Positions 45,392 to 53,608 of a stretch of 64,000 nucleotides of DNA are shown here, one piece after another. The DNA lies in NCBI RefSeq assembly GCF_009695915.1, contig NZ_VUMZ01000001.1, positions 186,001 to 250,000 of the forward strand. The letters run 5' to 3'. The notes under the pieces are model-generated. The model worked only from the letters and a program-made list of their open reading frames with translations. It ran no database searches and had not been told where the DNA came from. This DNA is from Hornefia butyriciproducens. Its GTDB lineage: Bacteria; Bacillota; Clostridia; Peptostreptococcales; Anaerovoracaceae. The stretch's first letter is position 1; every line of letters begins with the position of its first letter. Made by a program: the position numbers and the translations under genes.

Positions 45392-46180
45392 TTACTGCAA
45401 ATTCAGACGGTATTTCATTATTCCCCAGGTGATGACGTAATATATCGCACCGAATGCGAGAGCGAAGAAGCATGGTCCCAGCAGCTGAGGCGTCAGGACA
45501 TGCATTCCGACTTCAGGCATATTGTCAGATATAGACATCGTCACATTGGTAAAGGAATCCAGTCCGAAGATATTCAGAATAACCGCCTCAACAATCGTAA
45601 ATCCTATAAAGACTGCAATTCCGCAGACATTCTGCGCTCTGGACACCAGATGCCCGACGCTGATCGAGGCATAAATCCGCAGTGCGAGACTGCCGGTAAT
45701 AACCACCGCCATAATGATGATGCTCACGACATCGAGAGGCGTAATATCAACCTTCACCTTTCTGATCATCTCAAAGGCCGTCCCCACATTTTCCACGCCC
45801 ATCACAGGTACCGTCATGAATACCAGCGCAAAGACTCCCGCGATCTCGGAGAAGAAAAACCAGATCAGAGCTGAAATGGTCTTGTTCCAGATATGCGTCG
45901 CGATAGAGGCCGGTACGGTAAGCGTCAGATAACCCTCACTGCCGTAAATGTTTTTGTTAAACCTCTGGACGATCGTTACAAGTGTCATGATAGCCACAAT
46001 CGTGAAAACCAGCACCAGCAGCAGCGTTGTAAACGCTATAATCGTCTTATACATATCCATGTTCTGGTCTGAGGCCATGACAGCTCCGAATACCACAGAT
46101 AAAATCAGCAGTGCCGCATACAGCGGGAGCATGATGCGCCCCACAGCCCGAATCTCATATTTCAGCAATTTCCCTAACAT
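45392..46180 (-). CDS. ABC transporter permease
   Basis: The 262-residue protein has six predicted membrane segments, beginning GRIMLPLYAALLILSVVFG, and a short cytoplasmic start MLGKLLKYEIRAVGR typical of ABC-2-type permeases. It overlaps the ATPase gene by seven bases. Two copies would pair with that ATPase as an exporter. The substrate is unknown, but YtrA-linked transporters often respond to wall-active agents. Confidence 0.85.
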   Translation of the reverse strand: MLGKLLKYEIRAVGRIMLPLYAALLILSVVFGAVMASDQNMDMYKTIIAFTTLLLVLVFTIVAIMTLVTIVQRFNKNIYGSEGYLTLTVPASIATHIWNKTISALIWFFFSEIAGVFALVFMTVPVMGVENVGTAFEMIRKVKVDITPLDVVSIIIMAVVITGSLALRIYASISVGHLVSRAQNVCGIAVFIGFTIVEAVILNIFGLDSFTNVTMSISDNMPEVGMHVLTPQLLGPCFFALAFGAIYYVITWGIMKYRLNLQ

Positions 46181-46869
46181 TTGAATACCTCCCTGAACAA
46201 AGCATCAACACTCATCCCTTTTTCTGCTCTGATATCGTCCGCCTTCCCGTGCAGAACAATATTCCCTTCTTTTATAAATATCACGTCATCCAGAATCGAT
46301 TCCACATCGGAAATCAGATGCGTCGAGATCATCACCACAGCTCTCGGGTTGTAGTTGGAGATGATTGTCCGTAGGATGTAATCTCTGGCAGCCGGATCCA
46401 CCCCTCCGATCGGCTCGTCCAGAAGATATACCTGCGCCTCTCTGCTCATGCACAGCACCAGCTGCACCTTTTCTCTGGTTCCCTTTGACATGCTGCGAAT
46501 CGTCATGTCCGGCTGTATTCCCAGTGACCGGAACATTTCAATCGCTTTGCTCTCATTGAAATCCCGGAAAAAATCCGCATAATACTTCATCAGTGCTCCC
46601 ACCTTCATATATCCCGGCAGAAACTCCCGATCCGGCAGATAGGCGACGATGGATTTTGTCGCCGGTCCCGGTGTGTTGCCGTTAATCCGAATCTCTCCCC
46701 CGTTCGGCGTCAGCAGACCGTTTGCCAGCTTGATAAATGTCGTTTTTCCGGATCCATTCGGGCCCAGCAAACCTACGATCTGTCCCGGCTCGATATCCAG
46801 GTCGATTCCCTTCAGCGCGGGCACCGCGCCATAATACTTTGTCAGTCCGTTACATTGAATGATTCCCAT
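46174..46869 (-). CDS. ABC transporter ATP-binding protein
   Basis: The 231-residue ATPase has Walker A LLGPNGSGKTTFIK, the signature region SKGTREKVQLVL (the usual LSGGQ is replaced by MSKGTREK, as in YtrB-like proteins) and Walker B VYLLDEPIGGVDP. It lies between the regulator and the permease with overlaps on both sides. Confidence 0.92.
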   Translation of the reverse strand: MGIIQCNGLTKYYGAVPALKGIDLDIEPGQIVGLLGPNGSGKTTFIKLANGLLTPNGGEIRINGNTPGPATKSIVAYLPDREFLPGYMKVGALMKYYADFFRDFNESKAIEMFRSLGIQPDMTIRSMSKGTREKVQLVLCMSREAQVYLLDEPIGGVDPAARDYILRTIISNYNPRAVVMISTHLISDVESILDDVIFIKEGNIVLHGKADDIRAEKGMSVDALFREVFKC

Positions 46870-47245
46870 TTTCTTCTCCCCCTGTCTCCCGGCTCCATCT
46901 GGTCACAGCTTCCCGGATTTCCTGATCCGTCATGCCGATCTTGCGGAGCCGTTCAAAAAAATCTGCGATATACGTTTCTGCCAGCTTCTCATGTAATTCC
47001 TTCAAAACCTTTTCCTCCTTTGTTACAAAGCGCCCGGCGGTTCTCTCAGAGAACACCAGTCCCCGCCGCTCCAACTCTCCCAGCGCCCGCTGCATCGTGT
47101 TCGGGTTGACCCCCGCGTCTGTTGCGAGATCCCGCACTGACGGAAGGCGGTCGCCGGGTCTGAAGGCGTTGCTGGCGATCTTCATGCTCATCTGGTCAAC
47201 AATCTGTAAATAAATCGGCTGACCTCCTTCAAATTTCCATTCCAT
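46850..47245 (-). CDS. GntR family regulator, YtrA type
   Basis: The 131-residue protein has the GntR winged helix (PIYLQIVDQMSMKIASNAF, GDRLPSVRDLATDAGVNPNT) and only a short C-terminal helical tail, as in the YtrA subfamily. It overlaps the ATPase gene by 20 bases. YtrA-type proteins repress their own ABC operon. A palindrome GTACTTAGTAC overlaps the -10 box of this operon and is a plausible operator. Confidence 0.93.
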   Translation of the reverse strand: MEWKFEGGQPIYLQIVDQMSMKIASNAFRPGDRLPSVRDLATDAGVNPNTMQRALGELERRGLVFSERTAGRFVTKEEKVLKELHEKLAETYIADFFERLRKIGMTDQEIREAVTRWSRETGGEENGNHSM

Positions 47246-47307
47246 TTATATCCTCCTGATTTCCTCCATCCCGTGACACCTGATCGCGATCTGTATCACT
47301 GTATTAT

Positions 47308-47345
47308 GTACTTAGTACACTAACACATTAATACACATATGTCAA
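47308..47345 (-). promoter_or_regulatory. Promoter and operator of the GntR-ABC operon
   Basis: TTGACA (47340-47345) and TAGTGT (47317-47322) on the minus strand are 17 bases apart. The perfect palindrome GTACTTAGTAC at 47308-47318 overlaps the -10 box. Confidence 0.65.
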
Positions 47346-47375
47346 CCCCTTTTCGAAAAAAAACACGGTAATCAC

Positions 47376-47560
47376 ATGAAAAAGCATATTAATGGAAAAA
47401 CGCCACATGGGGGCGATTATTCAGAATTTACATATTTGAATAATAACGGTGTAGAGGTGAACGAAAGGGAGGCAACGATGTTTCCATTATAGAATATAAA
47501 AACGACGGACGTCTGTTTTCGATTTCCGCGGATTCCTTGATCCTGAGAAACACAACTAAT
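47376..47560 (+). pseudogene. Frameshifted small conserved protein gene
   Basis: From 47376 a frame encodes MKKHINGKTPHGGDYSEF and runs on with YLNNNGVEVNEREA, ending in TAG at 47490-47492. A neighbouring frame then continues naturally with DVSIIEYKNDGRLFSIS. The joined product resembles small clostridial proteins that begin with a TPxGGDYSE motif. One base change would restore the frame, so I read it as a broken gene. There is no clear ribosome site. Confidence 0.5.
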
Positions 47561-47619
47561 GAGACTCGATCAAGTAGAGGATTGGGGGGTGCGGAACAAA
47601 CGCTGTATAATAACAAAAC

Positions 47620-47647
47620 GGCTCTGGCTATTTCCAGCCAAAGCCAT
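47620..47647 (-). terminator. Terminator after tRNA-Ala
   Basis: GGCTTTGGCT with AGCCAGAGCC (one mismatch) is followed on the minus strand by GTTTTG. Confidence 0.75.
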
Positions 47648-47652
47648 ATCTA

Positions 47653-47728
47653 TGGTGGAGAATACGGGGCTCGAACCCGTGACCTCTTGACTGCCAGTCA
47701 AACGCGCTCCCAGCTGCGCTAATTCCCC
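47653..47728 (-). tRNA. tRNA-Ala (anticodon GGC)
   Basis: The 76-nt gene folds as a full cloverleaf: acceptor GGGGAAT with ATTCTCC including the G3-U70 pair that identifies alanine tRNAs, a D arm, an anticodon loop CTGGCAG (anticodon GGC) and a T loop GTTCGAG. Discriminator A and CCA are encoded. The prophage remnant begins next to its 5' end. Confidence 0.97.
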
Positions 47729-47832
47729 AAGCACTATCCATTTTAAAGCAGCGAGCAGAAACTGTCAACATTTTTTTCGGAGGCAGTGTCAACATTTTTC
47801 ATAACATCACCGGGTTTTTCTAAATCATGCAT

Positions 47833-48119
47833 CTATGCAATGTTCTGATTTATGGCAATTTCTTTCAACTCGAATTTATCTAACATATCGATACATACCC
47901 TCGAGGTTATCATAAACCTTTGGTATCTGGACACCTGATCCTCCGACGCCTCGTCAGACTCAAACCCAATGCCATTATTGCATTCTCTAACCTCTTTGGG
48001 ATTTCCTTTTAAAAAACATTCTGGAGGAATGCCTTCAGAAAACGCTTTGCATTTACATGTATCTCATCTTTCATCATTTATAAAATTTTTACATTCGGCA
48101 CAATCAGAAAAACTGCCAT
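47833..48119 (-). pseudogene. Second, broken copy of the Cys-rich phage-type gene at 49053-49262
   Basis: The minus strand encodes CAECKNFINDER, then a TGA in place of an arginine codon, then DTCKCKAFSEGIPPECFLKG and NGIGFESD, parallel to the intact copy. The start region has lost one T from a T-run, shifting the frame. The tail differs (ending KELAINQN-like, KEIAINQNIA). It is part of the duplicated 245-bp block. Confidence 0.75.
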
Positions 48120-48205
48120 TTGACATACTCCTTTATCAAATCTTTGATTTCCAGTAACATATCTCTGTTATTTCTTATTGGCACAAGTCCTTCTGCTATC
48201 GTCTC
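47961..48205. repeat. Direct repeat of about 245 bp, copy A
   Basis: It matches 49103-49348 at roughly nine of ten positions in the same orientation. It spans the end of the Cys-rich gene and the last 30 codons of the capsid-associated gene. A duplication inside the prophage remnant is the simplest explanation. Confidence 0.85.
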
Positions 48206-48376
48206 GTGCATCAGTGCTGCCTTTTTCGCCTCGTCTGATGCGCCGCTGTTCAGCAGAATCCTCTCTTCCAGATACCGGACCTGACCGTACAGATCGTCAG
48301 CTCCGTCGTGCAGGTTATCTACTTCGCTTACCCGGTAAGTCTGATGCAGCACTCTTATTTTCTCCGGTATGTTCAT
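48104..48376 (-). CDS. Chimeric phage-type protein, probably non-functional
   Basis: The first 56 residues (NIPEKIRVLHQTYRVSEVDN..., ending AALMHE) look like the start of a small phage protein that would continue into an HExxH motif. From ETIAEGLV onward the last 34 residues instead match the end of the capsid-associated protein at 49256-50200. The join coincides with the edge of direct repeat A. GGAGG precedes the ATG. Confidence 0.6.
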   Translation of the reverse strand: MNIPEKIRVLHQTYRVSEVDNLHDGADDLYGQVRYLEERILLNSGASDEAKKAALMHETIAEGLVPIRNNRDMLLEIKDLIKEYVKWQFF

Positions 48377-48587
48377 TGTTCCTCCAATTTGTCATATTGT
48401 CATCATACAAGCCTTCCGGAAGAAGCGTCTGATCAACCGTGATTTCGACCAACTCCCCGAAGCGTATTCTGATTCCGATATCAAGCCCTGTTTGCGTTGA
48501 ATAATTCCCTGCCATCTTTTCTGCGTGTTCGTAAATGGTCAACGCACTTCTCTGAATCATGCGGATCAATTCTTTATCTGTCGTCAT
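48315..48587 (-). CDS. Small phage-type protein, function unknown
   Basis: A 90-residue protein (MTTDKELIRMIQRSALTIY...) with GGAGGG six bases before the ATG. It overlaps the next frame by about 60 bases, so its last residues may be an accident of decay. Not recognised. It lies in the remnant with other small phage-type genes of the same direction. Confidence 0.5.
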   Translation of the reverse strand: MTTDKELIRMIQRSALTIYEHAEKMAGNYSTQTGLDIGIRIRFGELVEITVDQTLLPEGLYDDNMTNWRNNEHTGENKSAASDLPGKRSR

Positions 48588-48650
48588 TTATCTTCCCTCC
48601 GTTTCGTTGCACAATAAAACCTCACAATCTTTTGTTAGGTTCTTGTGAGG

Positions 48651-48833
48651 TTATTTAGCTGGTTCGTATGTCTTCTTGAAGATATCAGGCTTGCACGGAT
48701 ACTTCTCTCCGTTCACACCGGTAATAATGTAATCACCTGGACTGGCATGCATCGTGCCCTCCAGCGTCTCGATGTCCATCTGCGTATCCGTCTGGTATGT
48801 ATCAACAACGATCAATTTCTGTCGGCACATCAT
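48651..48833 (-). CDS. Small phage-type protein with [12 protein letters not shown] motif
   Basis: This 60-residue protein contains [20 protein letters not shown] followed by [15 protein letters not shown], a pattern I associate with small conserved proteins of clostridial phages. Its function is not known. GGAG lies five bases before the first ATG. Confidence 0.6.
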   Translation of the reverse strand: MMCRQKLIVVDTYQTDTQMDIETLEGTMHASPGDYIITGVNGEKYPCKPDIFKKTYEPAK

Positions 48834-48877
48834 TGTCGCTCCACGAAAAAAGCACGGTGCCTGTGCTGCCGTGCCTA

Positions 48878-49048
48878 TTAAAGCCCAAATTCCTTTAATA
48901 TTTTGTCAACGCCCTCACGATAGTTTTTATCAAGTTCCTTTGTGTCCGGAAAATTTTCAACCTCTTCCGGAGATGGCATTTTACTATCATCGATATAATC
49001 ATCCCATATATCTTCAGGTTTTATCTTTTCTAGTTTTTGATCCGCCAT
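48878..49048 (-). CDS. Small acidic protein, function unknown
   Basis: A 56-residue frame begins [20 protein letters not shown], continues with many acidic residues and ends [14 protein letters not shown] lies five bases before the ATG. It ends 45 bases before the PGDYIITG gene and follows the Cys-rich gene, in the same direction. It fits a small phage gene but has no recognised domain. Confidence 0.55.
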   Translation of the reverse strand: MADQKLEKIKPEDIWDDYIDDSKMPSPEEVENFPDTKELDKNYREGVDKILKEFGL

Positions 49049-49052
49049 ATAA

Positions 49053-49262
49053 TCACCTCTTCGTAAATTTCAAATAACCTTTATTCCTTTCATCATCGGG
49101 TTCGAACCCGATGCCATTATTGCATTCTCTAACTTCTTTGGGGTTTCCTTTTAAAAACCATTCTGGGGGAATGCCTTCAGGGAACGCCTTGCATTTGCAC
49201 GTATCTCGTCTTTCATCATTTATAAAATTTTTACATTCAGCGCAATCAGAAAAAACTACCAT
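49053..49262 (-). CDS. Small Cys-rich phage-type protein
   Basis: A 69-residue protein with CAEC (7-10), CKC (22-24) and a later C in VRECNNG, probably binding zinc. The sequence MVVFSDCAECKNFINDERRD continues with KAFPEGIPPEWFLKGNP. It overlaps the end of the capsid-associated gene by seven bases. A broken second copy lies at 47833-48119. Confidence 0.65.
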   Translation of the reverse strand: MVVFSDCAECKNFINDERRDTCKCKAFPEGIPPEWFLKGNPKEVRECNNGIGFEPDDERNKGYLKFTKR

Positions 49263-49348
49263 TTGACGTACTCCTTTATCAATTCTTTGATTTCCTGCAA
49301 CACATCTCTGTTATTTTTTATTGCCACAAGCCCTTCTGCTATCGTCTC
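49103..49348. repeat. Direct repeat of about 245 bp, copy B
   Basis: This is the presumably original copy, because both genes it covers are intact. See copy A at 47961-48205. Confidence 0.85.
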
Positions 49349-50200
49349 TGCTCCGTCGTACGACAATGTGTTGTACCTCGATATTCCCGGTATATATCTG
49401 TTGCGAATCTCACGTTCTTTTTGGAGAAACTCCTGCCAAGTCTTGCATGATTCAAAGGTCTTAAAGTGAGCAACCTCATGAAGAATCAGGTCGTCCATAT
49501 TTCTACTTGCCAAAATTCCGGTTTTGTAATTTTTATTATAAATCCTTTCATTGAATAGCTCAAGCGTTTCATCCCAGTCAAATAGCGTGTTTATGTTTAA
49601 TTTCGCCCTATACATTCCATTCTGTTGATACGGGATGAACGTGAACGGGGCTTTTATATTCTCTGCAAATGGGGCATACTCAATCTCAGGTATGCGGTAC
49701 CCGTAAATTTTCTCTATTCCCTCAATCGCATCACGAATACCCTTCTTAATGCTCTCACTTATCGTATTCGCTGAGCGCAGTTCCTCTGGAAGTTCTACGT
49801 TTTTATTATTGCTTCGTGCTGTATTTTCTTCTTTCAGCCAATCAATGCTGTTCCGATCCACGTAAGCCGCTGTGCTGCAGTGACAGTTCGGATGCATGGG
49901 CGGAGCGTTCTCGCTGATCAGCATGTCCTTTACTTTGAACTTCTTTCCGTTCAGCGCCCGGCACACTTCACAGGCCCGGCTCCCCAGTGACAGAAACATA
50001 TACCATTCAAAACCGTTTTCTTCAAACGATCTCATCTGCGCATCCGTCTGTACTCTGGCGAGTTCCGTTCTCATGAGCCGTTCTGCATCGGATCGGGAGA
50101 CGTTGAACGCCTTCCGGATGTCTCTGGCCAGAACCTGCGGATGCTTTCCCGCGATCAGCCCCTGCTGGAGCTGCTTGTCCAGTTCGCTTTTAAAAAGCAC
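49256..50200 (-). CDS. Phage head morphogenesis (SPP1 gp7-like) protein with HExxH tail, 5' truncated
   Basis: The first part (about residues 1-120) is the C-terminal half of a gp7/MuF-type minor head domain: IRKAFNVSRSDAERLMRTEL, LGSRACEVCRALNGKKF and PPMHPNCHC. The frame opens only with a GTG at 50200 and the rest of the gp7 domain is missing; the next bases on the other strand belong to an antitoxin fragment. The C-terminal half carries LILHEVAHFKTF, a zinc-peptidase-like HExxH, and further on GAETIAEGLV. Phage head proteins often carry such added domains. Confidence 0.7.
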   Translation of the reverse strand: MLFKSELDKQLQQGLIAGKHPQVLARDIRKAFNVSRSDAERLMRTELARVQTDAQMRSFEENGFEWYMFLSLGSRACEVCRALNGKKFKVKDMLISENAPPMHPNCHCSTAAYVDRNSIDWLKEENTARSNNKNVELPEELRSANTISESIKKGIRDAIEGIEKIYGYRIPEIEYAPFAENIKAPFTFIPYQQNGMYRAKLNINTLFDWDETLELFNERIYNKNYKTGILASRNMDDLILHEVAHFKTFESCKTWQEFLQKEREIRNRYIPGISRYNTLSYDGAETIAEGLVAIKNNRDVLQEIKELIKEYVKW

Positions 50201-50340
50201 CTGTTAATATAGATGCAACACAGATGACGGCGGAAGAGTGCTATGCGAAACTCGATAGAGGCTATCAGGACGCAATGGCAGGCGAGACTCGTAATGCCAA
50301 GGAAGCTTTTGCTGCGTTCAGAGCGGCGAAGAAGTACTGA
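50201..50340 (+). pseudogene. Antitoxin-like C-terminal fragment
   Basis: The plus-strand frame ends AKLDRGYQDAMAGETRNAKE then AFAAFRAAKKY and a stop at 50340. The pattern L-x-x-G-Y-x-D-x-x-A-G-x-x-R-x-A-K-E-x-F resembles the tail of RelB/DinJ-type antitoxins. The 5' part is cut at the border with the phage remnant. No intact toxin gene follows before the terminator. Confidence 0.55.
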
Positions 50341-50453
50341 CACATTTCAATATCCACATCACTGATGTTCCCAATGAGATGATGACAGAACGACAGATAC
50401 CTGATAATGAGGGATACAGGAATCTGACGCAGCACTTGATTTTCCACCGCCTG

Positions 50454-50492
50454 AAAAGCCCTGGTATTTCAACAATATCAGGGCTTTTTATA
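50454..50492 (+). terminator. Terminator
   Basis: AAAAGCCCTG with CAGGGCTTTT around an 18-base loop, with a T-run. It closes the former antitoxin transcript. Confidence 0.85.
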
Positions 50493-50595
50493 TGTTCCGC
50501 TCTCTATATCTTTCTTTTCTTTGTGTGCGAAAAAGCTTTTGTTGAAGAGATCGGCAGATTAAGCCGGAGTTCAGCAAACGCCGCGAAGTTTTCCG

Positions 50596-52047
50596 CTACG
50601 CTGCAAGTCTGTCGTCCTTCCTTGCGAACACGCTCTTTGAGAGGAAGATCCCCAGGAAAATCAGTGCGGCCACAATGCCGACCGGATAGGAAATCGCAGT
50701 GGAAAGGCCGAGACACTCCTTTGCGAAACAGAAGTATGTGACTGAAACAGCGGACATAAACGTCGCAGGAATCGCCGCCATCCAGTAAAACCGGTGATTT
50801 TTATAGAGATACATGGCGATCGTCCAGAGGGCGATCATCGCCAATGTCTGATTGGACCAGCTGAAGTACCGCCACACCACATCATAATTGAGCTGACTGA
50901 TCAGTGCACCTGCCGTCAGCAGCGGCAGAGTAACGGCCAGCCTGACTTTGTACGAATCCTGATCGAGCTTGAACCAGTCTGCGATTACCAGTCTGGCCGC
51001 CCGGAAAGACGTGTCCCCGGAGGTAATTGGGCAGGCGATCACGCCGATCATGGCGAGGACGATTCCCGCACCGCCCATCGTTTTCGTACAGACATCATAG
51101 ACAGTGCCGGCCTGTCCCTGATCGTTCATAATCTGAAACAGTCCGGTCATCAGACCGCCTGTGCGCGCATAGACAGCACAGCCGGCGGCAGCCCATATCA
51201 GAGCGATAATGCCCTCGCATACCATGGCTCCATAGAACACAAAATGCGCTTCCTTCTCTGTTTCACAGCAACGCGCCATCAGCGGCGACTGCGTAGCGTG
51301 GAACCCCGAAATCGCACCACAAGCAACCGTCACAAACATCACCGGCCAGATCGGCGTGCCGGCGGGATGCATACTCTTCAGCGTAATCTCCGGAATTGTA
51401 TACCCGTGAGTGAAAATCCCTATAGAAACTCCGAGGGCCATGATAATCAGACAAATCCCGAAAACCGGGTACAAATTTCCGATGATTTTGTCGATGGGAA
51501 CAAATGTAGCAATGAAATAGTAAATCAGTACGACAGCAAGCCAGAAATAGGTGTTCGTCCAGATACCGGCGCCGTCAATCTGCCTGCCTATCAGAAGCGC
51601 AATCAATGCGGCAGGCCCGACTGCGAACACTGTTCCGACCATGACCAGAAGAATCACACTGAACACGCGCATGACCTGCTTCATGATGTTTCCCAGATAC
51701 ATTCCGGTCAGTTCTGAAATGGACAGACCGTCATGGCGCATACTCATGAATCCGACGCCCAGATCGTGAACCGCACCGCCAAAAATCGTTCCCAGAGTGA
51801 TCCACAGGAACACCGCCGGCCCCCATTCAGCGCCGGCCAGCGCCCCGAAAATCGGACCCAGTCCCGCAATATTCAACAGCTGAATCAGAAAAAGCTTCCA
51901 TTTCGGCATCACGACATAATCAAGCCCGTCATTGATGCGCACAGCAGGCGTTTCGCGCTCATCCGGTCCGTAGATCTTCTCCGCGACCTTGCCATAGGTG
52001 AAATAGCCGATAATAAGAACCATCAGACAGATAATAAAACTGACCAT
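50596..52047 (-). CDS. cstA: CstA family carbon starvation/peptide transporter
   Basis: The 483-residue membrane protein matches the shorter CstA form of Clostridia. It has about twelve or more hydrophobic segments and conserved blocks WKLFLIQLLNIAGLGPIFGA, GAVHDLGVGFMSMRHDGLS and GFHATQSPLMARC. CstA proteins import pyruvate or peptides when carbon is short. It is transcribed alone. No CRP-like site could be identified. Confidence 0.93.
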   Translation of the reverse strand: MVSFIICLMVLIIGYFTYGKVAEKIYGPDERETPAVRINDGLDYVVMPKWKLFLIQLLNIAGLGPIFGALAGAEWGPAVFLWITLGTIFGGAVHDLGVGFMSMRHDGLSISELTGMYLGNIMKQVMRVFSVILLVMVGTVFAVGPAALIALLIGRQIDGAGIWTNTYFWLAVVLIYYFIATFVPIDKIIGNLYPVFGICLIIMALGVSIGIFTHGYTIPEITLKSMHPAGTPIWPVMFVTVACGAISGFHATQSPLMARCCETEKEAHFVFYGAMVCEGIIALIWAAAGCAVYARTGGLMTGLFQIMNDQGQAGTVYDVCTKTMGGAGIVLAMIGVIACPITSGDTSFRAARLVIADWFKLDQDSYKVRLAVTLPLLTAGALISQLNYDVVWRYFSWSNQTLAMIALWTIAMYLYKNHRFYWMAAIPATFMSAVSVTYFCFAKECLGLSTAISYPVGIVAALIFLGIFLSKSVFARKDDRLAA

Positions 52048-52378
52048 ACTTCCCTCCTCCCCGGATGCACGCCGTGACGCCGGGACATAACGAAAACCGG
52101 GTCATCGACTGCGCCCTGCATTTAAAAAAGTCCAGATAGTGAAAACTTTATCAATTTCACTTAAATTATTGCACTTTTTATATTGCGCGTCAACCCGGTT
52201 TCCGATGGATTCCCGTCCGGTACCATCCATTTCAGGAAAATCAGTCCTTTCAGGTTCAGTTTTTTCAATTCCGGTTTCCGTACCGCCCGTCTCAGGCTCA
52301 GCCTGTTCAATTTCAGGCTCTGTCTGCTCCGGTTCGGACAGACGCTGGTCATTCGATCCGGCGTGCCGTCTGTTCCGC
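52048..52378. other. Intergenic region with a Glu/Pro-rich open frame
   Basis: On the minus strand a frame from 52410 to 52102 encodes a low-complexity EPEQTEPE...TGGTETGIEKTEPE stretch, shifted one base relative to the upstream lipoprotein. It has only a TTG start inside that gene and no ribosome site. It could be a lost or frameshift-made tail of the lipoprotein. No clear promoter for cstA was found. Confidence 0.35.
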
Positions 52379-53017
52379 TCATTCCGACGTATTATTGAAC
52401 ATCTCTTCAATCTTATTCAACGCATCTATGGTCCCGCCGGTCATGACGTTGTAAAAATCCCCGTCATCCTTGAATTTGTCGATTACCCATCCGTCGCTTT
52501 TCTTTGTGAGATGAAGCGTAAAAGTTCCGGTGTAATTCTTTTTCATTGCTTTAAGACGTTTTTCCAGAAGTCCCTGAGACATCTCCCCTATTTTTTTGTC
52601 CGAAGCTCCCGCCAGAACCTGCTTCAGCACCTTGTCCCGGTAATCCTGATAAAATCCCTCGAGTGCGTCTCCAAATGCGTAAGTCGTAACCTCTACCTTT
52701 ACGGAAGCCTTATCGCCGTCGATTTTTTCATCACTGAGTTTGTAGTCAAAGTCGCTAAGCTTATTCCCTACGATTTTCTCCAGTGTCGACGAATATCCAC
52801 CGGACGAACTGTCATCCTCGCTCTCGTCTTCAAACGCCAGATCCAGATCGATACTTTCACCTGCGTAAACCGTTTTAATCGTCTTCGTATCGTTCTTCTG
52901 CAGCGCCGTCATAAACGAATCCGCTACTTCCTTCGGTTCAGGGCCGCCGCAGGCGCACAGAACGGACGCCAACGCCACGGACATCAATATTGCAATCATT
53001 CTCTTCATGTTCTTCAT
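52379..53017 (-). CDS. Lipoprotein, function unknown
   Basis: About 212 residues start at 53017, six bases after GGAGG. The signal peptide (KRMIAILMSVALASVLCACG) ends in a lipobox before cysteine. The mature part is a helical and beta mix: EVADSFMTALQKNDTKTIKT recalls NTF2-like or DUF5105-type lipoproteins of clostridia, but the assignment is uncertain. The nitroreductase gene is 60 bp upstream in the same direction. Confidence 0.8.
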   Translation of the reverse strand: MKNMKRMIAILMSVALASVLCACGGPEPKEVADSFMTALQKNDTKTIKTVYAGESIDLDLAFEDESEDDSSSGGYSSTLEKIVGNKLSDFDYKLSDEKIDGDKASVKVEVTTYAFGDALEGFYQDYRDKVLKQVLAGASDKKIGEMSQGLLEKRLKAMKKNYTGTFTLHLTKKSDGWVIDKFKDDGDFYNVMTGGTIDALNKIEEMFNNTSE

Positions 53018-53077
53018 CGGTTTCCTCCTCTTTTCCCGGCCGGCACAGTTCACATTTTTTGTCTGCCTTCTCCAAGC

Positions 53078-53608
53078 TCATCCGCCGAAAAACTCGCGGT
53101 GGACTTTGTCCGTTGGCAGAGTCTCAAGCTCATACGCTGCAGGCTTTACTGCCGGCATCCCGAGGGACAAAATCGCCTCCAGCCTGAAATTCTCCGGGAA
53201 ATTCAGGATTGTACGAAGGAAATCCTCCGTCGTGCCGCCTTCCGCAGCCTCTCTGCTCCTCCCCTGAATCCAGCAGCTTCCCAGCCCCAGACTCGCCGCC
53301 GTCGTGTGCATGTTGCTCATGGCAATCGTGCAGTCCTCAATCCACACATCACTTTTCTGTTCATCGCCGATCACGACCACAGCGCAGTCCGCACCTTCCA
53401 GCATTCCTGCGGCGCCGACGCGGCACCGGCTCATGCGCTTCAGTCGCTCCCGGTCTCTCACCACAATGAATTCCCATGGTTTCCTGCCCTTGCTCGATGC
53501 GGAAAGCAGGCCGGCCGCCAGAACCTTCTCAAGTGCCTCTTCCGGTACAGGTTCCCCCGTATATTTACGAATACTGCGTCGCTTCCTCAGTATTTCCAGC
53601 ATATCCAT
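53078..53608 (-). CDS. Nitroreductase family protein
   Basis: About 176 residues start at MDMLEILRKRRSIRKYTGEP, seven bases after GGGAG. The family's FMN-binding RRSIRKYTGEPV, SSKGRKPWEFIVV and AASLGLGSCWI are visible. It probably uses NAD(P)H to reduce nitro groups, quinones or related compounds. It is short, as in the clostridial single-domain class. Confidence 0.9.
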   Translation of the reverse strand: MDMLEILRKRRSIRKYTGEPVPEEALEKVLAAGLLSASSKGRKPWEFIVVRDRERLKRMSRCRVGAAGMLEGADCAVVVIGDEQKSDVWIEDCTIAMSNMHTTAASLGLGSCWIQGRSREAAEGGTTEDFLRTILNFPENFRLEAILSLGMPAVKPAAYELETLPTDKVHREFFGG

